Origin: CAYOXX01 sp964408025
GTDB taxonomy: Bacteria > Acidobacteriota > DATKUA01
Assembly: GCA_964408025.1 (NCBI GenBank)
Contig: CAYOXX010000088.1
Span: 1 to 13,971, forward strand
Direction of reading: 5' to 3'
Length of the DNA: 13,971 nucleotides
Below are positions 1 through 6,549 of the stretch, piece after piece. The notes below the pieces were generated by a model. The model was not told the origin of the DNA. It searched no databases and worked only from the letters and a program-made list of their open reading frames with translations. A program made the translations under genes and the position numbers. Numbering within the stretch: position 1 is the first letter of the stretch; every line of letters starts with the position of its first letter.

Positions 1-975
1 GAGGTCGAGGAGGGGCACGACCTAGTGCCGGGCGCCCGCTACCGCTGTCCCGCGGGCTCGATGGCGCTCCTGCGCTCCTCGACGGAGGAGCTTGAGGTGA
101 TCCTAAACCCGGAAAGCTCGCTCGAGATCGGCTCCAGCGAGGGCGTCGAAGTGAAACTCGAATCGGGCTCCATACAGGTCCACTGGGCCGCCGCGGACGG
201 CGACCGCGCCCTGCCGGTCGAGGCCGGGGGGCGCTCGGTGGGGCTCCTGCCGCCATGTTCCGTCATCCTCGCGCTGGACGGGGGGCTGCGCCTGGCCGTC
301 TACGACGGCGAGGCGACTGTAGGCGACCGCCTGCTCAGCGCCGGCACTATGGCCACCGTCGGCGACGAGGGCATCGAGGCCGATCCGGAGGCGGTGCTGC
401 CGGCGCCGCGACTGCTCAGCCCGATGGCCGGCAGCGTGCTGCTGCGGGTCGAGGGGACTCCACTGGACGTCGACTTCGCCTGGCGGGGGGTCGAGGGCGC
501 CAGGGGCTACCTGATAGAGATCAGCAACGACCTCCTTTTCTGGGATCGGCACCGGGCGCGCGCGACCCGGGAAACGAGCTACTCGCTCGACGACGTCTCC
601 GAGGGCAGGTACTTCTGGCGCGTGCGGGCCACTGGCGGCCCGGCTGCCTTCAGCGAACCGCTTTCTTTCCTCGTCCGCACGGCGACCAACCCGCAGGCCG
701 AGATCCCCTCGAAGCCGGAGCTGCGGATCGAGTCGATCCAGGTTCAGAGCAACCTGGTCGCCATCAGGGGCATGACCGAGCCGGGCGCACGGGTGCGCGT
801 GCGCATCGGCCTGCACGCCGGCTCCGAAGTGCAGGAGGTGCGCGTGAACCCCGACGGCTCCTTCCGGCACCACCAGCAGGTGGGCGTTCGGGGCGAGCTT
901 ACGGTGGTGGTGGAGGCGTTTTTCAGGCAAGATAATGTGGTCACCAGAACGCGGACGGTTTACGTCGACTTCTGA
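1..975 (+). CDS. FecR-domain secreted protein, 5'-truncated by the window edge
   Basis: The reading frame is open from base 1, so the true start and any signal peptide lie outside the window; a GTG at 25 is an internal codon in my reading. 324 residues are visible. Residues 1 to about 100 match the FecR pattern: a 'LVPGARYRCPAGSMALLRS' opening, then alternating short beta strands ending in 'VKLESGSIQV'. Residues about 135-225 resemble a fibronectin type III-like fold ('FAWRGVEGARGYLIEIS', 'GRYFWRVRA'). Residues about 240-324 look like a bacterial Ig-like domain ('IRGMTEPGARVRV', 'VNPDGSFRHHQQV'). FecR domains occur in periplasmic or surface proteins, and the fold here is inferred from pattern only. 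The gene ends 19 bases before mreB, in the same direction, so co-transcription with the cell-shape genes is likely. A role in the envelope is inference; binding partner unknown. Confidence 0.75.
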   Translation, partial: EVEEGHDLVPGARYRCPAGSMALLRSSTEELEVILNPESSLEIGSSEGVEVKLESGSIQVHWAAADGDRALPVEAGGRSVGLLPPCSVILALDGGLRLAVYDGEATVGDRLLSAGTMATVGDEGIEADPEAVLPAPRLLSPMAGSVLLRVEGTPLDVDFAWRGVEGARGYLIEISNDLLFWDRHRARATRETSYSLDDVSEGRYFWRVRATGGPAAFSEPLSFLVRTATNPQAEIPSKPELRIESIQVQSNLVAIRGMTEPGARVRVRIGLHAGSEVQEVRVNPDGSFRHHQQVGVRGELTVVVEAFFRQDNVVTRTRTVYVDF

Positions 976-994
976 GCAAAGCTAGGGACGGGCA

Positions 995-2020
995 ATGGCG
1001 TTAAAGGATCTGTTCTCCTTCTTCAGCAACGACTTGGCGGTCGACCTGGGCACCGCCAACACCCTCCTCTACCTCAAGGGGAAAGGCATCGTGACGCGCG
1101 AGCCCTCGATCGTGGCGATCAACCGCAAGAACAACAACAAGATCGAGGCGATCGGGCAGGAGGCCAAGGAGATGCTCGGCCGCACGCCGGGCAACATCGT
1201 CGCCATCCGGCCGATGAAGGACGGCGTCATCGCCGACTTCGAGGTCACCGAGCGGATGATGGACTACTTCATCAAGAAGGCCTGCAACCGGCGGCGCTGG
1301 GTGCGGCCGCGCATCGTCGTCTGCGTGCCCAGCGGCATCACGCCGGTCGAGCGGCGGGCGGTGCAGGACACCGCGCTGCGCGCCGGCGCATCGGAGGTCT
1401 ACATGATGCTCGAGGCGATGGCGGCGGCCATCGGCGCCGGCCTGCCGATCACCGAGCCGGGCGGCAACATGGTGATCAACATCGGCGGCGGCACCACCGA
1501 CATCGCCGTCATCTCGCTCAGCGGCATCGTCTACAGCCGCAGCATCCGCGTCGCCGGCAACGAGATGGACACCGCCATCACGCAGTACATCAAGCGCAAG
1601 TACAACTTGCTCATCGGCGAGCGGACCGCCGAGCGGGTGAAGATCGAGATCGGCAGCGCCCACCCGCTGGAGGAGCCGCTATCGATGGACATCAAGGGCC
1701 GCGACCTGATCGAGGGGATCCCCAAGACGCTGACGCTGACCGACAAGGAGGCCCGCGAAGCGCTGGGGGACATCGTCAACACCATTGTCGACGCGGTCAA
1801 GGTGGCCCTCGAGATCACGCCGCCCGAGCTGGCGGCCGACTTCGTCGACAAGGGGATAATCCTCACCGGCGGCGGGGCGCTGCTGCGGGGCATCGACCAG
1901 CGCCTGCGCGAGGAGACCGGCGTCCCCGTAACGCTCGCCGAGGACCCGCTGACCTCGGTGGTGATGGGCGTCGGGCGCATGCTGGACGACTTCAACCTCC
2001 TGCGCAGGCTGACTATCTGA
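995..2020 (+). CDS. mreB: Rod shape-determining protein MreB (actin homologue)
   Basis: MreB is the cytoplasmic, membrane-attached actin-like filament that organises side-wall synthesis. The length of 341 residues is typical. Visible motifs are an amphipathic N-terminus (MALKDLFSFFSNDL), phosphate-1 'DLGTANT' near residue 17, 'IRPMKDGVIADF', 'VCVPSGITPVERRA', phosphate-2 'NIGGGTTDIAVIS' from residue 162, 'GERTAERVKIEIG', and adenosine motif 'TGGGALLRGID'. Two positions are odd. The usual 'EEPMAAAIG' reads 'LEAMAAAIG' (the catalytic-type Glu is kept at 140, Pro is replaced by Ala at 141), and the usual Asp of 'DIGGGTT' is Asn162. The start ATG has an AGGGA ribosome site 6 bases upstream (984-988). 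mreC follows after a 73-base gap containing a hairpin. The identity is not in doubt; the nucleotide cycle may be altered. Confidence 0.98.
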   Translation: MALKDLFSFFSNDLAVDLGTANTLLYLKGKGIVTREPSIVAINRKNNNKIEAIGQEAKEMLGRTPGNIVAIRPMKDGVIADFEVTERMMDYFIKKACNRRRWVRPRIVVCVPSGITPVERRAVQDTALRAGASEVYMMLEAMAAAIGAGLPITEPGGNMVINIGGGTTDIAVISLSGIVYSRSIRVAGNEMDTAITQYIKRKYNLLIGERTAERVKIEIGSAHPLEEPLSMDIKGRDLIEGIPKTLTLTDKEAREALGDIVNTIVDAVKVALEITPPELAADFVDKGIILTGGGALLRGIDQRLREETGVPVTLAEDPLTSVVMGVGRMLDDFNLLRRLTI

Positions 2021-2049
2021 AGCCGCCGGATTCTGCGGGAGGCCTGGTG

Positions 2050-2080
2050 CCGCGGCCGGCCACCGGCGTCGCGGCCGCGG
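2050..2080 (+). promoter_or_regulatory. Hairpin in the mreB-mreC gap overlapping the mreC ribosome site
   Basis: Bases 2050-2058 (CCGCGGCCG) and 2072-2080 (CGGCCGCGG) are a perfect 9-base inverted repeat with a 13-base loop. The last two bases of the 3' arm are the first two of the mreC ribosome site GGAGG (2079-2083), which is 10 bases before the mreC ATG. There is no T-run after the stem, so it does not look like an intrinsic terminator. A folded stem could lower mreC translation relative to mreB, or protect the mreB 3' end; both are inference. Confidence 0.5.
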
Positions 2081-2093
2081 AGGCGACGCACCG

Positions 2094-2957
2094 ATGCGTG
2101 CATTCATCCTGCGTCACAAGACCGGAATCTCGCTCCTGGCCACCGTAATCGTGCTGGTGAGCATCGTCGCCGGCCAGGTGCCGGCCGGCGAGGGCGATTC
2201 GCTGCTTGTCTGGACTATATACGCCGTGGTCTCGCCCCTCCAGCACGGCGTCGCCTACGTGGCCATCGGCACCCGCGAACTCTGGGACGGCTACGTCGAC
2301 CTGCGCGGCGAGCACGCCGAGAACGAAGAGCTGCGGCGCGAGCTGGTGCGGCTAAACCGCGAGAACCAGAGCCTGCGCGAGCGGGTAGCCCAGGCCGGGG
2401 CCCGCTACGAGCTGGCCACCTTCCAGCATGTCTTCGAGTCGAGCAGCGGTAGTCGCACGCTGACCGCAATCGTCATCGGCGCCGGCGTTGAGGAATATGG
2501 CGACACCTTCCTGCTCAACCGCGGCACGCTGGACGGCGTCGAGCCGGACCTCGGCGTGATCTGCCCCACCGGCATCGTCGGCAAGGTGATACGCGTCGGC
2601 CCCACAACCTGCCTGGTGCAGCTTCTAACCGACCCGCGCTTCGCCATGGCCGCCAGGGTGCAGCGCAACCGCGTGCGGGGCATCCTGCACGGCACCGGAA
2701 ACCCCGCCTGCGAGCTGCGCTACCTGCGCGACACCGACCCGATCAGCGAGGGCGACCTGATCGTCAGCTCCGGCATGGAGGGCATCTTCCCCGGCGGCGT
2801 GCTGATCGGCCGCGTGGCGCGGGTGGAGCCGGGCGAGCCGCCGTTCCGCAGCGTCGGCGTTCTGCCCAGCACCGAGTTCCGCTCCCTGGAGTGGGTGCTC
2901 GTCGTGATGGGGGCGGGGGCCGGCGATGACGGTGGGCGCGAGGATGCGGGCGATTGA
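2094..2957 (+). CDS. mreC: Rod shape-determining protein MreC
   Basis: MreC is an inner-membrane anchored periplasmic scaffold that links MreB filaments to PBP2 and RodA. The protein has 287 residues, a normal length. A single N-terminal membrane helix lies at about residues 10-28 (TGISLLATVIVLVSIVAG). A coiled coil follows at about 70-101, rich in Glu, Arg and Leu heptads (ENEELRRELVRLNRENQSL). The beta-rich MreC domain spans about 120-275, with family-like 'LNRGTLDGVEPDLGVI', 'GIVGKVIRVGPTTCLVQLLTD' and 'GDLIVSSGMEGIFPGGVLIG'. The start is supported by GGAGG at 2079-2083. The stop TGA (2955-2957) overlaps the TTG start of mreD by 4 bases (TTGA). Confidence 0.97.
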   Translation: MRAFILRHKTGISLLATVIVLVSIVAGQVPAGEGDSLLVWTIYAVVSPLQHGVAYVAIGTRELWDGYVDLRGEHAENEELRRELVRLNRENQSLRERVAQAGARYELATFQHVFESSSGSRTLTAIVIGAGVEEYGDTFLLNRGTLDGVEPDLGVICPTGIVGKVIRVGPTTCLVQLLTDPRFAMAARVQRNRVRGILHGTGNPACELRYLRDTDPISEGDLIVSSGMEGIFPGGVLIGRVARVEPGEPPFRSVGVLPSTEFRSLEWVLVVMGAGAGDDGGREDAGD

Positions 2958-3442
2958 GAGCGATACTGTATCTGCTGGCCCTGCTGGCCATCGCGGTCGC
3001 CACCTCAGCGGCGCACTGGCTGCTGCCGCCGGAGCTCTTCCCGCTCGACCTGTTCCTGCTGGCCACGGTGCTGGTAGCGATGCGGCAGAGCACCATGGCG
3101 GCCCAGCTCTTCGGGGCCGCGGCGGGCCTGGTTCAGGACGCCTTCGGCGGCGGGCTGATCGGGCTCAACGCCCTCTCCAAGACCGCGATCGGCTTCGTCG
3201 TGGCCGCTCTGCGCCAGGCGGTCAAGCTGGAGGGGCCGCCGCAGCTTATGCTGACGGTCGCCCTGGCCACGGCGACCGATGCCCTGGTGGTCTACGCAGT
3301 CGGCGCCGCTTTCGGGCTGCCGACCGGCTCCGAGCCCGCCACCGTAGCGGTGCGCGCCGCGGCTAACGCTGTTGTGGTGCTGGTTCCGGCACTCTACCTG
3401 CGGCGGAGGCGCAGGAGGAAGTCTATGCTGCGCAAAAAATGA
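2954..3442 (+). CDS. mreD: Rod shape-determining protein MreD, TTG start
   Basis: MreD is a small integral membrane component of the elongasome that acts with MreC. The 162 residues are of normal size and contain about five hydrophobic segments (first at about residues 4-24, 'LYLLALLAIAVATSAAHWLL', then 'LDLFLLATVLVAM', the 'GAAAGLVQDAFGGGLIGLNAL' stretch typical of MreD, 'TDALVVYAVGAAFGL', and 'ANAVVVLVPALYL'). It ends in a very basic tail (RRRRRRKSMLRKK). The start is TTG at 2954, overlapping the mreC stop; AGGA at 2941-2944 is a usable ribosome site 9 bases upstream, and I see no better in-frame start. An ATG at 2944 is in another frame. The stop overlaps the mrdA start as ATGA. Confidence 0.93.
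   Translation: MRAILYLLALLAIAVATSAAHWLLPPELFPLDLFLLATVLVAMRQSTMAAQLFGAAAGLVQDAFGGGLIGLNALSKTAIGFVVAALRQAVKLEGPPQLMLTVALATATDALVVYAVGAAFGLPTGSEPATVAVRAAANAVVVLVPALYLRRRRRRKSMLRKK
3413..3442 (+). promoter_or_regulatory. Ribosome site with five-codon minicistron leading into mrdA
   Basis: The only strong ribosome site near the mrdA start is AGGAGGA at 3413-3419, which is about 20 bases too far from the mrdA ATG (3439). It is 5 bases before an ATG at 3425 in the mreD frame, which would read Met-Leu-Arg-Lys-Lys and stop at the TGA (3440-3442) that overlaps the mrdA start as ATGA. Ribosomes entering here, or finishing mreD, would end on the mrdA start codon. Re-initiation is inference. Confidence 0.4.
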
Positions 3443-5235
3443 GATCGCTTGACGACACCATCGCCATCCAGACGCGCGCCCGCGCCCTGCTGATGCTGAT
3501 CGTAGGGGCGCTGGCCGCGTGCGCCGTGGCCTATTGGTTCGTGCAGATCCTGCGCGGTCCGCACTACGCGGAGCTGGCGGAGAACAACCAGTACAACGAG
3601 GGCGGGATCACCGCCCCGCGCGGCAAGGTTCTGGATCGCAGCGGGCGCGTCATCCTGGTGGACAACCGCCCGTCGTTCAACCTCTACGTGGTCCCGGAGC
3701 GCTGCGAGGACTTCGACCGGGAGCTGGAGCGGCTGAGCGAGCAGATCGAGCTCGGGCCGCGTGAGCTGGAGCGCATCGCGCGCCGCCGCAGCCGGCTCAG
3801 GTCTTTCGAGCCGCTGCTGATACAGGAGGACATCCCGTTCGAGCAGATGGCCTACTTCGAGGCCCGCGCCGACCGCTATCCGTGGGTGATGGTCGCCGCC
3901 GACCACGAGCGGGCCTACCCAAACGGCCGGCTGGCGGCCCACCTGCTGGGGCGGGTCGGCGAGGTGAGCGAGCGGCAGCTTCAGGTCGGGGCCTTCTCCG
4001 GCGCGCGCCCGGGCACGATGGTCGGGCAGTCGGGGCTCGAGCGGCGCTACAACGAGGTGCTGACCGGCGAGGACGGGCTCTTCGTTCAGGTGGTGGACAG
4101 CGCCGGGCGCGTGGTCCGCGAGGTCTCGCGGGAAACCCCGACGCCGGGCGGCGACCTGCTGCTGACCATAGACTTCGAGCTGCAGCGCCGGGCCGAGGAG
4201 CTCCTCGACGGGCGGGCGGGAGCGCTGGTAGCCCTCGACGTGCGCAGCGGCGAGGTGCTGGCAATGGCCAGCGCCCCATCGTTTGATCCCAACTCCTACG
4301 TCGAGCTCCTACCGCAGCTCGCCGCCGACGAGTCGAGCCCGCTGCTCAACCGCGCCATCTCCAGCAAGTTCTCGCCCGGCTCCGTCTGGAAGGTGCTGAT
4401 CGCCGCCGCGGCGCTGCAGGAGGGGATAACCACGCCGGAGAGGCAGGAGTTCTGCGGCGGGGCCGTCGAGCTCGACAACCGGCTCTTCCACTGCCACGCC
4501 GGCGCCGGGCACGGCTGGATGTCGCTGGTGCCGGCGATCACCCACTCCTGCAACATCTACTTCTACAAGACCGGGCGCCGCCTCGGCATCGAGCGGATCG
4601 CCCGCTGGGCGTCGCGCTTCGGCTTCGGCGAGCGCACCGAGATCGACCTGCCCTACGAGGTGGCCGGCCTGGTGCCGACGCCGGAGTGGAGTGAGCGCGT
4701 CCGCAACTCCCCCTGGTACCCGAGCGAGACCGTCTCCATATCCATCGGCCAGGGGCCGCTGGAGGTCACGCCGCTGCAGATGGCCGTCTTCATGGCCGCC
4801 GTAGCCAACGGCGGCCGCCTGGTGCAGCCGCACCTGGTGCGCGGCATGCGCCGGCCGGGCGGCGAGCTCTTCATCTTTCCCCAGCCGCCGACCCGCAGCG
4901 TCGGCATCGGCGACGACGTGCTGCGCTGGGTGCGCGAGGGACTCTACGGGGCGGTGAACCGCGGCGGCACCGCCGCCCGGGCCCGCATACCCCAGATCAG
5001 CATCGCCGGCAAGACCGGGACTGCCCAGGTGGTGCGCAAGCGCTTCGGCGTCAGCCCCGAGGAGCTGCCCGAGGAGCAGCGCCACCACGCCTGGTTCGTC
5101 TGCTTCGCCCCCTCCGAGGAGCCGGAGGTCGCCGTCTGCGTCTTCGTCGAGCACGGGGGCAGCGCCTCGCTGAGCGCCGTGCCGCTGGCGACGGAGTTCC
5201 TGCGCAGCTACGCGCAGGTACGCGCGGAACAATGA
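3439..5235 (+). CDS. mrdA: Penicillin-binding protein 2 (elongasome DD-transpeptidase)
   Basis: PBP2 is the class B penicillin-binding protein that cross-links side-wall peptidoglycan in complex with RodA. The protein has 598 residues, within the family range. A single membrane anchor lies at about residues 16-38. The pedestal (dimerisation) domain begins with 'ITAPRGKVLDRSGRVI' at about residue 57. The transpeptidase domain covers about 265-590. Its active-site motifs are all present: SxxK as Ser315-Val-Trp-Lys318 in 'FSPGSVWKVL', SxN as Ser370-Cys-Asn372 in 'THSCNIYFY', and KTG at 525-527 in 'IAGKTGTAQV'. The SxxK surroundings differ a little from the common 'PPGSTFK'. The gene overlaps mreD and rodA by 4 bases each (ATGA), which supports coupled translation in one operon. 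The start is set by the overlap and by the distance to the membrane helix. Confidence 0.97.
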   Translation: MRSLDDTIAIQTRARALLMLIVGALAACAVAYWFVQILRGPHYAELAENNQYNEGGITAPRGKVLDRSGRVILVDNRPSFNLYVVPERCEDFDRELERLSEQIELGPRELERIARRRSRLRSFEPLLIQEDIPFEQMAYFEARADRYPWVMVAADHERAYPNGRLAAHLLGRVGEVSERQLQVGAFSGARPGTMVGQSGLERRYNEVLTGEDGLFVQVVDSAGRVVREVSRETPTPGGDLLLTIDFELQRRAEELLDGRAGALVALDVRSGEVLAMASAPSFDPNSYVELLPQLAADESSPLLNRAISSKFSPGSVWKVLIAAAALQEGITTPERQEFCGGAVELDNRLFHCHAGAGHGWMSLVPAITHSCNIYFYKTGRRLGIERIARWASRFGFGERTEIDLPYEVAGLVPTPEWSERVRNSPWYPSETVSISIGQGPLEVTPLQMAVFMAAVANGGRLVQPHLVRGMRRPGGELFIFPQPPTRSVGIGDDVLRWVREGLYGAVNRGGTAARARIPQISIAGKTGTAQVVRKRFGVSPEELPEEQRHHAWFVCFAPSEEPEVAVCVFVEHGGSASLSAVPLATEFLRSYAQVRAEQ

Positions 5236-6329
5236 TCAGCCGCACGACAATTCTGCGCTTCGACTTCGTGATGCCCGCCCTGGCGGTGGCTATCAGCCTG
5301 CTCGGCGTCGCCCTCATCGCCAGCGCCACCCACAACAGCAGCCTCGAGGGGCTGTGGCTGAAGCAGCTGCTCGTGCTGGGGATCGGGATGGTCGCCATGG
5401 TGCTGGTCGGACTCATCGACTACCGCCTGCTGCTGCGCTTCGCCCTCACGATCTACATAGTGGTCGTCGGCCTGCTGCTCATCCTGCTGGTCTTCGGCCG
5501 GGCGGCCGGCGGCGCCCGCAGCTGGCTCAGCTTCGGGGCCTTTTACTTCCAGCCGTCCGAGTTCGCGAAGCCGGCCATAATCCTGGTGCTCGCCAGGGCG
5601 TTCGCCAGGATGGAGAAGGGCAGCATCGGGCTGGCCGACATCGGCGGGCCGCTGGTCCTGGCTGGCGTGCCGATCCTGCTGACCGCCGCCCAGCCCGACC
5701 TGGGGACGGCGATGACGATGGCGCCGCTGCTCCTGGGGATCGCCGTGGTCTCGGGGCTGCGCCTGCGGGCCGTTGTGGCGCTGCTGCTGATCGGGCTCCT
5801 GCTCTTCTCCTTCGCCTGGATGTTCGTGCTCAAGGACTACCAGAAGGAGCGGCTGCGCAGCTTCGTCAACCCCGACGACGACCCCCGCCGGTCCGGCTAC
5901 CAGATTCGGCAGTCGCTGATCGCCATCGGCAGCGGCGGGCTCTGGGGCAAAGGCCCCTTCCTCGGCTCCCAGAGCCAGCTGAACTTCGTGCCGGCCCAGC
6001 ACACCGACTTCATCTTCTCCGTTCTCGGAGAGGAGTGGGGATTCGCGTGCGTGGCGCTGGCCCTGCTCCTATACGCGGCCCTGCTGACGCGGGCGCTGCT
6101 GCCGATCCGCAAGGTCTACGACGTCGCCGGCATGCTGATCGTCGTCGGCGTCGTCTGCTACATCGCCTTCCAGACCGCGATAATCGTCCTGATGTCGATC
6201 GGCCTGCTGCCGACCACCGGCGTGCCGTTGCCCTTCCTCAGCTACGGCGGCTCCTCGCTGCTCATATGCATGCTCTGCGTAGGCCTCGTCATCAGCGTAT
6301 ACGCCCACCTCGGCCGGTCCGCCGGCTGA
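5232..6329 (+). CDS. rodA: RodA, SEDS peptidoglycan glycosyltransferase
   Basis: RodA is the SEDS-family polymerase that makes glycan strands from lipid II during elongation, paired with PBP2. The 365 residues form about ten membrane segments. Signature motifs are 'FQPSEFAKPA' (Gln107 to Lys113), 'YQIRQSLIAIGSGGLWGKG', 'FVPAQHTDFIFSVLGEEWGF' with Asp259 in the place of the essential Asp262 of E. coli RodA, and 'PTTGVPLPFLSYGGSSLL' near the C-terminus. The ATG start overlaps the mrdA stop (ATGA) and has no clear ribosome site of its own, so it probably depends on coupling. It is the last gene of the cell-shape operon; a 220-base gap follows. FtsW is the alternative SEDS member, but the context favours RodA. 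Confidence 0.97.
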   Translation: MISRTTILRFDFVMPALAVAISLLGVALIASATHNSSLEGLWLKQLLVLGIGMVAMVLVGLIDYRLLLRFALTIYIVVVGLLLILLVFGRAAGGARSWLSFGAFYFQPSEFAKPAIILVLARAFARMEKGSIGLADIGGPLVLAGVPILLTAAQPDLGTAMTMAPLLLGIAVVSGLRLRAVVALLLIGLLLFSFAWMFVLKDYQKERLRSFVNPDDDPRRSGYQIRQSLIAIGSGGLWGKGPFLGSQSQLNFVPAQHTDFIFSVLGEEWGFACVALALLLYAALLTRALLPIRKVYDVAGMLIVVGVVCYIAFQTAIIVLMSIGLLPTTGVPLPFLSYGGSSLLICMLCVGLVISVYAHLGRSAG

Positions 6330-6352
6330 CAGCAGGCAGACGTCGCGCAATC

Positions 6353-6381
6353 TTGAGGTCATTTCCTGTTGCGACTATTAT
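6353..6381 (+). promoter_or_regulatory. Candidate sigma70-type promoter for the radical SAM-rng unit
   Basis: TTGAGG (6353-6358) and TATTAT (6376-6381) are separated by exactly 17 bases, in a stretch less GC-rich than its surroundings and just after the end of rodA. Transcription from here would leave a leader of about 160 bases before the ATG at 6550. The match is by eye only; the -35 box is imperfect. Confidence 0.45.
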
Positions 6382-6469
6382 CTAGCGGCGCAAAATGGAG
6401 TTGAAATAGATTCGGTATCAAGGATGGTGCCGCGCAAGCCTGAACATGGTGTCTACTTTAAGATCACAT

Positions 6470-6494
6470 GGGGCGCATAAAGGCGCCCCCTACT
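6470..6494. repeat. GC-rich REP-like inverted repeat
   Basis: GGGGCGC (6470-6476) and GCGCCCC (6483-6489) form a perfect 7-base stem with loop ATAAAG. Read on the minus strand, it begins GTAGGGGGCGCC, almost the same as the GTAGGGGCGCC that opens the repeat at 10666. No T-run follows, so a terminator role is unlikely. I read the two as members of one short intergenic repeat family in opposite orientation. Confidence 0.5.
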
Positions 6495-6520
6495 GTGGGT
6501 TTCGGGGCTGGCGGGAAGTG

Positions 6521-6533
6521 GCACTGCCAGTGC
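6521..6533. other. 13-base palindrome before the radical SAM gene
   Basis: GCACTG-C-CAGTGC is a perfect odd-centred palindrome ending 16 bases before the proposed ATG at 6550. It could be a protein-binding site or a small 5-base hairpin with loop GCC. It is short enough to be chance. Confidence 0.25.
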
Positions 6534-6549
6534 GGGCTTGCTGAGATAC

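Noticed and set aside
103..930. Long minus-strand open frame opposite the FecR-domain gene
   Set aside because: Its translation is rich in His, Arg, Ala and Gly with no domain pattern, as expected for an antisense frame in GC-rich coding DNA. The + strand frame has clear domain structure.
6313..6326. GCCGG-TCCG-CCGGC hairpin at the end of rodA as a terminator
   Set aside because: The stem is only 5 bases, lies within codons and has no T-run after it.
5354..6385. Long + strand open frame inside rodA
   Set aside because: The product is Arg/Pro/Ala-rich without motifs, while the rodA frame has every SEDS signature.
6424..6480. 18-codon open frame in the rodA-radical SAM gap
   Set aside because: The only purine-rich site directly abuts its ATG, so it is poorly placed. 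The peptide has no leader-type codon run. It ends in the repeat hairpin, so it is probably chance.
6500..6549. Possible cobalamin riboswitch before a B12-binding-like radical SAM gene
   Set aside because: GGCACTGCC only loosely resembles the B12 box, and the rest of the conserved core and the needed length are missing.
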